Origin: Streptomyces laurentii
GTDB taxonomy: Bacteria; Actinomycetota; Actinomycetes; Streptomycetales; Streptomycetaceae
Assembly: GCA_002355495.1 (NCBI GenBank)
Contig: AP017424.1
Span: forward strand, 620,001-684,000
Reading direction: 5' to 3'
DNA length: 64,000 bases
Part shown: positions 43,613 to 52,307 of the stretch, one piece after another
How positions within the stretch are numbered: position 1 is the stretch's first letter
How the letters are laid out: the number at the start of each line of letters is the position of its first letter
Program-made: the position numbers and the translations under genes
The notes under the pieces: model-generated
Database searches by the model: none
Told to the model about the DNA's origin: nothing
Seen by the model: only the letters and a program-made list of their open reading frames with translations

Positions 43613-43926
43613 GGGACGTTCGACAAAATGATCTTCAAGCGTCCCCAAAAGCGCGCTCCGGCCCCCGCGCGCGGGGGCGATACCCCCGGACGGCACCCCG
43701 CGATCCGGCGACGCGCCCCCTTAGCCGCGAGCCGTCACTCAAACAGCACACCTGATGCACACCGAGTCATATCGGCAGGTCGAATGCTTCCCGCGCCGGG
43801 CCGTACGCCCTGGCGAACGGTGATCATCCACGCGCACCCTGGGGAAATGCCGGACGGCCGGACCACACCGGATCCGTCCGGCACGCCGTAGGCCGCCGTC
43901 GCTGTCGCTGTGGGGAAGTGGGCCGT
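43613..43926. other. Upstream region of the bisindole operon
   Basis: There is no gene here. This stretch has a lower G+C part around 43613-43640 and 43730-43775, where operon promoters could lie, but no convincing -35/-10 pair was found on the plus strand. A 10-bp inverted repeat at 43848-43883 is the main structure. Confidence 0.55.
43848..43883 (+). promoter_or_regulatory. Inverted repeat before the bisindole operon
   Basis: TGCCGGACGG and CCGTCCGGCA enclose 16 bases, 43 bp before the first start codon. It could be an operator, or a transcript hairpin affecting the operon. Confidence 0.4.
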
Positions 43927-45616
43927 ATGCCGGATGTGGACGTGTGTGTGGTCGGAGCGGGGCCGGTCGGCCTCACCCTGGCGATCGCCCTGCGCGGGCT
44001 CGGGCTCGGGGTGCGGATCGTCGACCGCGCCCCGGCCGCCAAGCGTGAGGCGCGCGCCCTCGTCCTCTGGCCGCGGGCGCTCGAGGCCCTGGACTCCCTC
44101 GGGGTCGCCGGGATCCTGCGCCGCAACGCGGTGGAACTGGCCCGGGTCACCATCCACGGGCGCGGCCGGCGGCTCGGGGAGCTGACCACCGGCTGGCACC
44201 GCTCCGCGCACAACCGCCCCGTCAACATCGAGCAGCACGACATCGAGCGGCTGTTGTGCGCGGAACTGGCCGGCCGCGGCACCGAGGTCGAGTGGGACAC
44301 CGAGGTCACGGACGTCAAGGTGCACGAGGACCGGGCCGAGTTCACCCTGACCCGGCCCGACGGCACCGCAGAGTCGGGCACCGCCGCCTGGATCGTCGGC
44401 TGCGAGGGCACCGCGAGCGTGGTCCGCGACCGGCTGGGCATCCCCTTCGAGGGCCGGCGGCGCACCGGGCTCCAGGTCGTCCAGGGCAACGCGCACCCCG
44501 AATGGCCTCTCGGCGAACAGCAGGGCCACGGGCACATCTTCCTGGCCCGCGCCGCTCCCTCCTCGCCTTCCCGCTGCCCGACGGGGCGTACCGCTTCTTC
44601 TGCTTCCGCGACGACCCCGACCCCGCGCTGACCGCGCCGCCCACCCTGGACGAACTGCGCGACCTGGTGGCCGACACCGCGCGGATGCCGCGGCTGCGCC
44701 TCACACCCCCCGAGCGGCCCTGGCTGAACCGCGCCCGGTTCAGCGACCGGATCGCCACCCGGCTGCGGCACGGCCGCGGACTGCTCGCCGGGGACGCCGC
44801 GCACGCCTGGGCGCCCGTCGGCGGCCACGGCATGAACGTGGGCATGCTCGGGGCGCACAACCTCGCCTGGAAGCTGGCCGCCGTGCACCGCGGCGAGGCC
44901 GACGACCGGATCCTCGACACGTACGACACCGAACAGCGGGCCCTCGCCGTGCGCTACGTCCGCGAGATGCGGCTCAACTTCATGGAACTGCCGCTGCCTC
45001 CACTGGGCTACCGGGCCTTCTCCGCCACCGTGCCCGTCGTGCTCGCCCTGCGCGGCTTCCAGCGCCGGCTCGACCGTCAGCTGAGCGACCTCGGCCGCAA
45101 CCACCGCCACAGCGCCCTGTCCTGGCAGCGCTCCACGCCCGGACTCGTCCGGGAGCGCGGCCCCCGGGCCGGCGACCGGATGCCCGACATCCGGGTGCGG
45201 TCGGGCGGGCCGGCCGCGGGGCCCGTACGGCTGCACACGCTGCTGCGGTACGACGCGTGGACACTGCTCGTCGACGCGGCGCGGGCCGCCGACCCGGCCG
45301 TACGGCGCTCGCTGGAGGAACGGTGCCGGCGCGGCCCCGTCCCCCTCCGGCTGCTGCCCGTCACCCCCGCCGACGCCGCCGAGGCCCGGCTGTTCGGCCG
45401 CCCCGGCGACCTGCGGCTCGTCCGGCCGGACGGGTACGTGGGGCTGGTGGCGCCGGTGGCCCGGCCCGAGGCGCTCGACGCGTACCTGGTCACGCTCGCG
45501 CCCCGGCGCCCCGACGCCCATCCCCCCTCGGCCCCGTCCGCCCCCGGCGCCTCGTCCCCCAGTCGTTCTCGTCGCCCTCGCCTTCCTCCCCACCCCCCTC
45601 CGACACCGCTCAGTGA
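43927..45616 (+). pseudogene. FAD-dependent aromatic monooxygenase, frame broken twice as sequenced
   Basis: It encodes a p-hydroxybenzoate-hydroxylase-type flavoprotein of about 563 residues if repaired. Frame one gives VCVVGAGPVGLTLAIALRGL and the DG-like WIVGCEGTASVVRDRLGIPF. At 44548-44560 the homologous frame moves by one base to RSLLAFPLPDGAYRFFCF and GLLAGDAAHAWAPVGGHGMN. Near 45500-45550, in runs of C, a second shift is needed to reach the TGA at 45614-45616, where third-position bias is best. As written, the middle frame reads straight into the next gene. It is either decayed or carries two missed bases. It could supply an extra oxidation, as FAD oxygenases do in indolotryptoline clusters. 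Confidence 0.75.
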
Positions 45617-45629
45617 CGGGAGTCAGCCC

Positions 45630-47123
45630 ATGTCCCAGCAACGGACGCGCACCCGCGGCACCGTCACCGTCATCGGCGCGGGGATGGCCGGCCTGGTCGC
45701 CGCGTACGAACTCGAACGCCTCGGCCACCGCGTGGAGATACTGGAGGGCAGCCGCCGGCTCGGCGGCCGCGTCCGCACCCACCGCTTCGGCGCGCACGAG
45801 GGTGCCCCTTTCGTCGAACTCGGCGCCATGCGGGTCCCCACCGCCCACCACCGCACCATGGACTACATAGACCGGCTGGGGCTCGGCGACCAGGTGCGGC
45901 CGTTCGTCACCCTGCTGTCCGAGGAGAACGCCCTGCTCGCCACGAGCGGCGGCCACGTCCGGCTGCGGGACGCGCCCCGCCGGCTCATCGCGGACGTCCG
46001 CGCCTCGCTCGCCCGCGACGACTACCGGGACGAGACCGTGGTGTTCGGCGCCTGGCTGGCGGCCGTCGTCGACGCCATCGCGCCGCCCGCCCTGCGCACC
46101 GGGCTGCGCGCCGACCTCGCGCGCGACCTCCTCGACCGCGTCGAGCGGATCGACCTGACGCCCCATCTGCGCGGCGACCACAAGGACCGCATCGACGTGC
46201 ACGGCCTGTTCGCCGCCCATCCGGACATCCGCTCCGCGTGCGGCACCCGGCTGAACGGCTTCCTCGACGACATCCTCACCGAGACCAGCCCCGAGCTGAT
46301 CCGGCTCGCCTGCGGCATGGACCAGCTGGTGCAGCGGCTCGCCGCCCGGATACGCGGTCCGATCTGGCTCGGCCAGGAGGTCACCGGCGTGGAGGTGTCC
46401 GGCGACCAGGTGCGGCTGCGCATAGGGCGCGGCCCGCTGGCCGTCGTGCGCCCCGCCGACCTGGTGCTGTGCACGGTGCCGTTCTCGGTGCTCCGCGGGA
46501 TGGTCCTGCGCGGCTTCGACGAGGACAAGCTGTCCGTCGTCCGGGAGGTCGTCTACTGCCCTGCGACCAAGGTGGCCGTGCACGTCCGCGAGCCGTTCTG
46601 GGAGCGGGAGGGCATCCGGGGCGGCGCCTCCTTCAGCGGCGGGCTGATCCGGCAGACGTACTATCCCGCCGCCCCGGAGGACGGCGCGCACGACGCCGGG
46701 GAGCGGGGCGCCGCGCTGCTCGCCAGCTACACCATCGGGGAGGACGCCGACATCCTCGGGCGGATGCCGGTCCGCCGGCGGCACCGCGTAGTGCTCGACG
46801 AACTCGCCCGGATGCACCCGCAGTTGCTGCGCCGCGGGATGGTCCGGGGGGTGACCGGGGTGGCGTGGGGCGAGCATCCGTGGACGGTCGGCGGCTGCAC
46901 CATCCGCTGGGGGCGGGACGCGGCGGCCTGCGAGGAGGAGCGGCTGCGGGCGACGCGCCCGCAGGGGCGGCTGTTCTTCGCGGGCGAGCACTGTTCGTCG
47001 GAGCCCGCCTGGATCGAGGGTGCGGTGGAGTCGGCCCTGGTGGCGGTCCGGGCGATCGAGGGGCGTACCGGCGCCCGGTTCGCGTCCGGCCAGGGCCCGG
47101 AGATGTGGGAGGCGGCGGCGTGA
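45630..47123 (+). CDS. rebO: RebO/StaO-type FAD-dependent L-tryptophan oxidase
   Basis: A 497-residue flavin amine oxidase. In the bisindole pathway this enzyme oxidises L-tryptophan (or chloro-tryptophan) to indole-3-pyruvate imine. The ADP-binding motif VTVIGAGMAGLVAAYELERL covers residues 12-31, followed by GSRRLGGRVRTHR and the substrate-Arg segment FVELGAMRVPTAHHRTMD. The C-terminal FAD motif is RLFFAGEHCSSEPAWIEGAV. The ATG at 45630 has GGGAG seven bases upstream. The downstream synthase starts inside its stop codon. The context with RebD, RebC and RebP homologues makes the assignment firm. Confidence 0.92.
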   Translation: MSQQRTRTRGTVTVIGAGMAGLVAAYELERLGHRVEILEGSRRLGGRVRTHRFGAHEGAPFVELGAMRVPTAHHRTMDYIDRLGLGDQVRPFVTLLSEENALLATSGGHVRLRDAPRRLIADVRASLARDDYRDETVVFGAWLAAVVDAIAPPALRTGLRADLARDLLDRVERIDLTPHLRGDHKDRIDVHGLFAAHPDIRSACGTRLNGFLDDILTETSPELIRLACGMDQLVQRLAARIRGPIWLGQEVTGVEVSGDQVRLRIGRGPLAVVRPADLVLCTVPFSVLRGMVLRGFDEDKLSVVREVVYCPATKVAVHVREPFWEREGIRGGASFSGGLIRQTYYPAAPEDGAHDAGERGAALLASYTIGEDADILGRMPVRRRHRVVLDELARMHPQLLRRGMVRGVTGVAWGEHPWTVGGCTIRWGRDAAACEEERLRATRPQGRLFFAGEHCSSEPAWIEGAVESALVAVRAIEGRTGARFASGQGPEMWEAAA

Positions 47124-50100
47124 GCGTCTTCGACACCCCCCGGCTGTACTTCGCCGGCACCGCGCTCACCCGGCTGCCCACCGGTCCGCGCGGGGCGGCC
47201 GGGGCCGGTCTGCTCGATCTGGCCACGAACACGGTCCTGGTGCCGGACGGCCCGGCCGCGGACTGCCACGCGCTGCTGGCCGAACGGGGGGCGCGCGGCG
47301 GCCACTTCTCCGGCAACGGCCACTTCTCGGTGGACGCCCGGATCACGGCCGTGGAGGGGCCGGAGGGCCGCCCGGCGGACCCGGCGGACCCCGGCGGCGG
47401 TCCGGCCGGGGGCACGGCGGGGGCGGCCGATCCGCTGGTGGGGCGGGCCGTGGACCTGTGGGGGCACTACAACCCGTATCTGGGCACGACCGCGAACCGG
47501 GCGCGGGTCTTCGACGTCGACCCGGCCTCGGCCTGGACGACGACGCTGATGGCCGGCCGGTTCGCGCTCGGCCGGGAGGGCCGGTCGCACGACTCGGGGT
47601 ACGTGTGCCTGGGCGACGTGACGGGGTTCCAGCCGCCGCGCTGGCAGTCCTTCGCCCCGGTGCCGTCCGTACTTCACCAGTTCGCCGTGCCGGCGGGGCC
47701 CGCCCTCGACTGGCCGGACGGGCCGGCCGCCGGCTCCCCCGCGGCCGTCGCGCTGCGCGCCGCCGCCGGGCGACACGGCGGGCTCCTGGTGCAGTTCACA
47801 CTGGCCGCGGACGGGGAGCCGGGGACGCCCGGGCACGGGCACACGGGTCCCGGCGACGCCCCGCAGCGCTGGCGGCTGCACGGGGTGATCGCCCCCTGGC
47901 GCCCCGAGGAGCCGCGCACCCATCCGGCGGGCCGGCTGCTCGTCCCGTACGGCTGCGCGGGCTCGTCGGGTTCCGAGGGGGCCCCGGATCGCCCGGGCTC
48001 TTCGGGCTCTTCGGGCGGGGGCGCGCGGGGGCGGCGGGCGGGGATCTGCTCGGTGTGGGTGACATCCGACCGGGCCGTGCTCAACCTGCCGTTCGGCCGG
48101 CCCGGGACCGGTGACCTGGAACTGCGGACGACGGTGACGGACCGGCTGGTCGCGGTGGTGCGGGACACCGGCGCCCGGGGCCCCGGGGTGGTGACGGTGC
48201 CGGTCGCCGGGGCGGGCGCGGCCCGGGCGGACGACGAGGGGCTGTGCCTGGTCGGCGCGGACGGGACGGGGAGCGGCCGGGTGGTGTGGCTGCGGGAGCG
48301 CGAGACGGTCGTGGTCGTGGACGACGCCGCGCTGTTCGTCGAGCACCCGGACCGGGAGCGGGGCGAGGACCACGCCGTGGAGGTGGCGGTCCGGGCGTTC
48401 GTCCGGGGCCGGCCGGCGGCCGGACGGACGGTCGTCGTCCGGCAGTTCGCCAACCCCCGGGCCCTGCCCCGCGATCCGGTGGCCTCCGCGCCGGACGCGC
48501 GCAGTGGCCGGCTGCGGATCGTCGAGCTGCGTCCGGGGCGGCTCGCGGAGGGGGAGGCCGCGCCGGGGGCGGAGCCTGAGGCGGGACCTGAGGCGGGAAC
48601 TGAAGGAGCGGAGGGTGCCGGGGCCGGCGAGACCTCCGGGACTCCTGAGACCCCTGGGACTTCTGGGGCCGCTGAGGCTCCTGAGATTTCCGGGGTTCCT
48701 GAGACTGCCGACGCCCCCGGCGCGTCCGACACCACCGACGCCGCCGACGCCTTCGGCGAGCGGTGCCGGGTGGTGACCGACGAGCAGGGGTGCGGCTGGT
48801 TCACGCTGCGCGGGGCGCGGGCCGGGACGGCCCGGCTGCTGCTCGCGGCCGACACCGAGGACACCCCGCCCTGCCCGCTGGACGCCCCCGGTTCGGCCGC
48901 CGCCGCGTACGACGACGCGGACGCGCTGGGCTGGTGGGCGGGCGCGGGCGGGGCGCACGTCCGGGTACTCGCCGACGACTGGCACCTGGACGCCGTACCG
49001 AACGAGCAGGTGTCCTTCGAGCTGCTGCACCGGGAGGTCTTCGCCTGCTACGAGCAGCTGTATCCGTTCATGCGCGACGAGGTGTTCAGCCTTGAGGACC
49101 GGTGCAAGGTCGAGACGTACGCGAAGCTGATCTGGCAGATGTGCGATCCGGCGAACCGGGACCGCACGTACTACATGCCGCCGTCCCGGGACCTGACGCT
49201 GCCGAAGGCCCGGCTGCTCCTGACGTATCTGCGGACGCGGGCCGCCGCCGACGCGGTGCTCCCGGTCAGTACGCCCGCGGCGGCCTCGGCGGCGCCGCGG
49301 ATCACCACCCGGGCGCAGTTGCGGACGGCGCTGTGGCTGGCGGTCTCGGTGGAGCTGGCGACCTCGCTCCAGTACCTGTACGCGGGGTACTCGCTGCCGA
49401 CGCACGCGGCCGGGTTCGCGTACGTGCGGCGCGGGGTGTGGACGCCCCGGCAGCTCCGGCTGGCCTGCGGCGACGGTGGGGAGACGCTGCGCAAGGGGAT
49501 CCGGGACAGCGTGTTCGAGGTGGCCCGCGAGGAGATGATCCACTTTCTCGTCGTCAACAACATCCTGACGGCGATGGGCGAGCCGTTCCATGTGCCGGCG
49601 ATCGACTTCGGCGCGCCGGGACGGCTGCCGATGCCGCTGGACTTCGCCCTGGAGCCGCTGGACCTGGCGAGTGTGCAGCGGTTCATCGCCATCGAGCGGC
49701 CCGAGCGGCTGGCGGGCGGTGCCCAGGGTGCCGGCCCGGCGGAGGAGAGCGTATGGCCCGGCGGCTCGTCCGGCCCGGCCGGGCTCCTCGGCTCCGCCGG
49801 ATCCGCGGGTACGGGAGGCCGTGCCGTCTCCGCCAAGGAGGCGACGGCGACGCCCTTCGGTTCGCCGAGCGAGCTGTACACGGCGATCCGCGACGGGCTG
49901 ACCCGGGTCCCGGACCTGTTCCTGGTGGACCGGGGCCGGGGCGGCGGCGAGCACCATCTCTTCCTCGGCCGGACGGTGGACGCCCGGCACCCCGACTACC
50001 AGCTGGAGGTCGACGACCTGCCGAGCGCCCTGTTCGCGGTGGACTTCGTCACCGAGCAGGGCGAGGGCGGGGTGCTCGACGCGCCGGGTCCGGTGCCCGA

Positions 50101-50650
50101 GTCCCACCACGACACCTTCGTCCGGCTCGGCGAACTCCTCATGAGCGAGCGGGCGGACGGCCCCGGCGGGCAGGGCGCGCCGTGGAGTCCGGCGTATCCG
50201 GCGCTGCGCAACCCGACGCTGGACCCGACCCATCCGGGCCGGGCGACGATCCGCGATCCGCACGCCCGCGAGGTGACGCTGCTGTTCAACCGCTGCTACT
50301 TCCTGATGCTCCAGCTGATGGTGCAGCACTTCGCGGAGAGCCCGGACGCGAGTCTGCGGCGCTCGCCGCTGATGAACACGGCGATCGACGTGATGACCGG
50401 CATGATGCGCCCGCTGGCCGAGCTGCTCGTGACGCTGGACTCGGGCTGGCGGGGGCGTACGGCCGGTCCGTCCTTCGAACTGGAGGAGCCCCCGGTGGCC
50501 CTCCCCCGGCCCGACGTGGCCCGCCGGGCGTTCGCGATGCGCTTCGGGCATCTGGCCCGGATGGCGCGGGCGTGCGCCGGGGTGCCCGACCGGGTCCCCG
50601 AGTTGATGGCCTTCTACGCCGAGCGGTTCCGTGCGGAAGGAGAACGGTGA
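47120..50650 (+). CDS. rebD: RebD/StaD/VioB-type chromopyrrolic acid synthase
   Basis: A 1176-residue enzyme that couples two indolepyruvate imines to a bisindole (chromopyrrolate in rebeccamycin and staurosporine; an unstable dimer in violacein). It opens with SVFDTPRLYFAGTALTRLPT, typical of the family. The ferritin-like iron-binding part is visible at about 735-810 (LAVSVELATSLQYLYAGYSL, then VAREEMIHFLVVNN with EExxH). It is longer than RebD or StaD because of a Pro/Glu/Thr/Gly-rich insertion at about residues 476-547 and another Gly/Ser-rich one at about 865-913. The GTG start overlaps the rebO stop (GTGA). Confidence 0.93.
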   Translation: MSVFDTPRLYFAGTALTRLPTGPRGAAGAGLLDLATNTVLVPDGPAADCHALLAERGARGGHFSGNGHFSVDARITAVEGPEGRPADPADPGGGPAGGTAGAADPLVGRAVDLWGHYNPYLGTTANRARVFDVDPASAWTTTLMAGRFALGREGRSHDSGYVCLGDVTGFQPPRWQSFAPVPSVLHQFAVPAGPALDWPDGPAAGSPAAVALRAAAGRHGGLLVQFTLAADGEPGTPGHGHTGPGDAPQRWRLHGVIAPWRPEEPRTHPAGRLLVPYGCAGSSGSEGAPDRPGSSGSSGGGARGRRAGICSVWVTSDRAVLNLPFGRPGTGDLELRTTVTDRLVAVVRDTGARGPGVVTVPVAGAGAARADDEGLCLVGADGTGSGRVVWLRERETVVVVDDAALFVEHPDRERGEDHAVEVAVRAFVRGRPAAGRTVVVRQFANPRALPRDPVASAPDARSGRLRIVELRPGRLAEGEAAPGAEPEAGPEAGTEGAEGAGAGETSGTPETPGTSGAAEAPEISGVPETADAPGASDTTDAADAFGERCRVVTDEQGCGWFTLRGARAGTARLLLAADTEDTPPCPLDAPGSAAAAYDDADALGWWAGAGGAHVRVLADDWHLDAVPNEQVSFELLHREVFACYEQLYPFMRDEVFSLEDRCKVETYAKLIWQMCDPANRDRTYYMPPSRDLTLPKARLLLTYLRTRAAADAVLPVSTPAAASAAPRITTRAQLRTALWLAVSVELATSLQYLYAGYSLPTHAAGFAYVRRGVWTPRQLRLACGDGGETLRKGIRDSVFEVAREEMIHFLVVNNILTAMGEPFHVPAIDFGAPGRLPMPLDFALEPLDLASVQRFIAIERPERLAGGAQGAGPAEESVWPGGSSGPAGLLGSAGSAGTGGRAVSAKEATATPFGSPSELYTAIRDGLTRVPDLFLVDRGRGGGEHHLFLGRTVDARHPDYQLEVDDLPSALFAVDFVTEQGEGGVLDAPGPVPESHHDTFVRLGELLMSERADGPGGQGAPWSPAYPALRNPTLDPTHPGRATIRDPHAREVTLLFNRCYFLMLQLMVQHFAESPDASLRRSPLMNTAIDVMTGMMRPLAELLVTLDSGWRGRTAGPSFELEEPPVALPRPDVARRAFAMRFGHLARMARACAGVPDRVPELMAFYAERFRAEGER
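48546..48762 (+). repeat. Degenerate low-complexity repeat inside the chromopyrrolate synthase gene
   Basis: A G+C-rich degenerate tandem repeat of units like CCTGAGACC / GGGACTCCTG encodes about 70 residues of Pro, Glu, Gly, Thr and Ala. Codons ending in T are far more frequent here than in the flanking gene, which points to slippage expansion rather than selected protein sequence. The frame stays open. Confidence 0.75.
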
Positions 50651-50654
50651 GGCG

Positions 50655-52307
50655 ATGAACACGTACACGTACCACAGGCCGGGTGAGCGCGGCGGCTGGG
50701 AGACGGACGTCCTGGTCGTGGGCGGCGGTCCGGTCGGTCTGTCGCTCGCGCTCGATCTCGCCCACCGCGGGGTGGACTTCACCCTGATCGAGGCGGGCGA
50801 CGGCGTCCCGGCCGATCCCCGGGTCACCACGGTCGGACCACGTGCCATGGAGATGTTCCGCCGCTGGGGCGTGTCCGGCACGCTGCGCGCCGCGGGCTGG
50901 CCGGACGACCACTGTCTGGACGTGGCCTGGGTGACGGCGATCGGCGGACACGAGATCCACCGGCTGCCGTTCGGCACGGTCGCCACCCGCCCGCTGCCCG
51001 AGCACACCCCGGAGCCGGAGGCGATCTGCCCGCAGCACTGGATGGCGCCGCTGCTCCTCGACCGGCTGGGCCACTACCCGGCCGGGCCGGTGCGCACCCG
51101 CTGCCGGCTGCTCGGGTTCACCACCGCGCCCGGCGGGGTGACGGCGACGGTGGCCCGGGCGGACGGCACCCGCTCCGAGGTGCGCGCGCGGTATCTGGTC
51201 GGCTGCGACGGGGCGGGGTCGTCCGTGCGGAAGATCTGCGGGATCGACGTGCCCGAGCTGTATCCGCCCCGGATGCTGCGCAACATCGTGTTCCGGGCGC
51301 CCGAACTGCCGCGCCTGCTCGGCCCGGACGCCCCGCTGCTGTACTTCCTCACCTCGCCGACCGGGCTGCGCTATCCGCTGCGCGTGATCGACGGCCGGGG
51401 GACGTACCGGCTGACCGCCCCGGTGACCGCCGAGTCCGCGCTGACCATGGTGCGGCGGGCGGTGGGCCTCGACACCCCGCTGACGGTGGAGGCCGACGGG
51501 GCCTGGCATCTGACGCACCGGGTGGCCGACCACTACCGCTCCGGCCGGGTGTTCCTGGCCGGGGACGCGGCGCACACGCTGTCGCCGTCGGGCGGCTTCG
51601 GCATGAGTACGGGGGTGTGCGACGCGGCCGACCTCGGCTGGAAGCTGGCCGCGGCGCTGGCCGGCTGGGCGGGGCCGGGGCTGCTCGACTCGTACGAGAC
51701 CGAGCGGCGCCCGGTGGCCGTGGCCGGGATCACGGAGGCCAACGTGAACCTGCGCCGCACCCAGGAACGGCGGCTGTCGCCCGCGCTCCTCGACGACACT
51801 CCGATGGGCGAGCGGGCGCGGGCCGCGCTCCGCCGGGAACTGGCCGCCTCCGATGTGGGGCGCGAGTTCGACCGGCCGGAGATGCACTTCGCGTACCGGT
51901 ACGTCTCGCCGGTCGTCGCGGCCGAGTCCGCCGACGGGGCGGGGCCCTCATCCGGGGCCGGGGTGAACACGTCGGCCCTGCCCGGGGCGCGGGCCCCGCA
52001 CGCGTGGCTGGCGCCGGGGCGCTCCACCCTCGATCTGTACGGGCGGGACTTCGTCCTGCTGGCGTTCACGGACGCCGTCGCGGAGGGCGTGGGCGCGGCG
52101 GCGGGTGAACCGTACGGGCTGGCACGGGCGTTCGCGGAGCGGCGGGTCCCGCTCCATGTGGTCCGCTGCACGGTCCCGGAGGTCGCGCGGCGCTACGAGC
52201 TGCCGTACGTCCTGGTCCGCCCGGACGGGCATGTGGCCTGGCGGGGCACCCGCCCGCCACGCGACCCCGGCGCGCTGGTCGATCTGGTGCGGGGAGCGGG
52301 CCGGTGA
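50655..52307 (+). CDS. rebC: RebC/StaC-type FAD-dependent monooxygenase
   Basis: A 550-residue flavin monooxygenase. With the P450 it directs oxidative decarboxylation and ring closure of chromopyrrolate to the indolocarbazole. The FAD motif VLVVGGGPVGLSLALDLAHR lies near residues 19-38. The stretches VTTVGPRAMEMFRRWGVSGT and EPEAICPQHWMAPLLLDRLG are close in form to RebC and StaC. The second FAD site is RVFLAGDAAHTLSPSGGFGM near residues 298-317, and a thioredoxin-like C-terminal domain follows. Whether the product oxidation level is RebC-like (imide) or StaC-like (lactam) cannot be decided by eye. Confidence 0.9.
   Translation: MNTYTYHRPGERGGWETDVLVVGGGPVGLSLALDLAHRGVDFTLIEAGDGVPADPRVTTVGPRAMEMFRRWGVSGTLRAAGWPDDHCLDVAWVTAIGGHEIHRLPFGTVATRPLPEHTPEPEAICPQHWMAPLLLDRLGHYPAGPVRTRCRLLGFTTAPGGVTATVARADGTRSEVRARYLVGCDGAGSSVRKICGIDVPELYPPRMLRNIVFRAPELPRLLGPDAPLLYFLTSPTGLRYPLRVIDGRGTYRLTAPVTAESALTMVRRAVGLDTPLTVEADGAWHLTHRVADHYRSGRVFLAGDAAHTLSPSGGFGMSTGVCDAADLGWKLAAALAGWAGPGLLDSYETERRPVAVAGITEANVNLRRTQERRLSPALLDDTPMGERARAALRRELAASDVGREFDRPEMHFAYRYVSPVVAAESADGAGPSSGAGVNTSALPGARAPHAWLAPGRSTLDLYGRDFVLLAFTDAVAEGVGAAAGEPYGLARAFAERRVPLHVVRCTVPEVARRYELPYVLVRPDGHVAWRGTRPPRDPGALVDLVRGAGR

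Noticed and set aside
44548-47123. A true FAD monooxygenase-RebO fusion protein
   Set aside because: The joined frame is open, but the linker has poor codon bias, a good ribosome-binding site precedes the rebO ATG, and another frame reaches a stop at 45616 with better bias. A missing base explains it more simply.
46727-51007. A 1426-codon minus-strand frame opposite the chromopyrrolate synthase
   Set aside because: It is an antisense shadow caused by extreme third-position G+C. The plus strand has clear RebO, RebD and RebC homologues.
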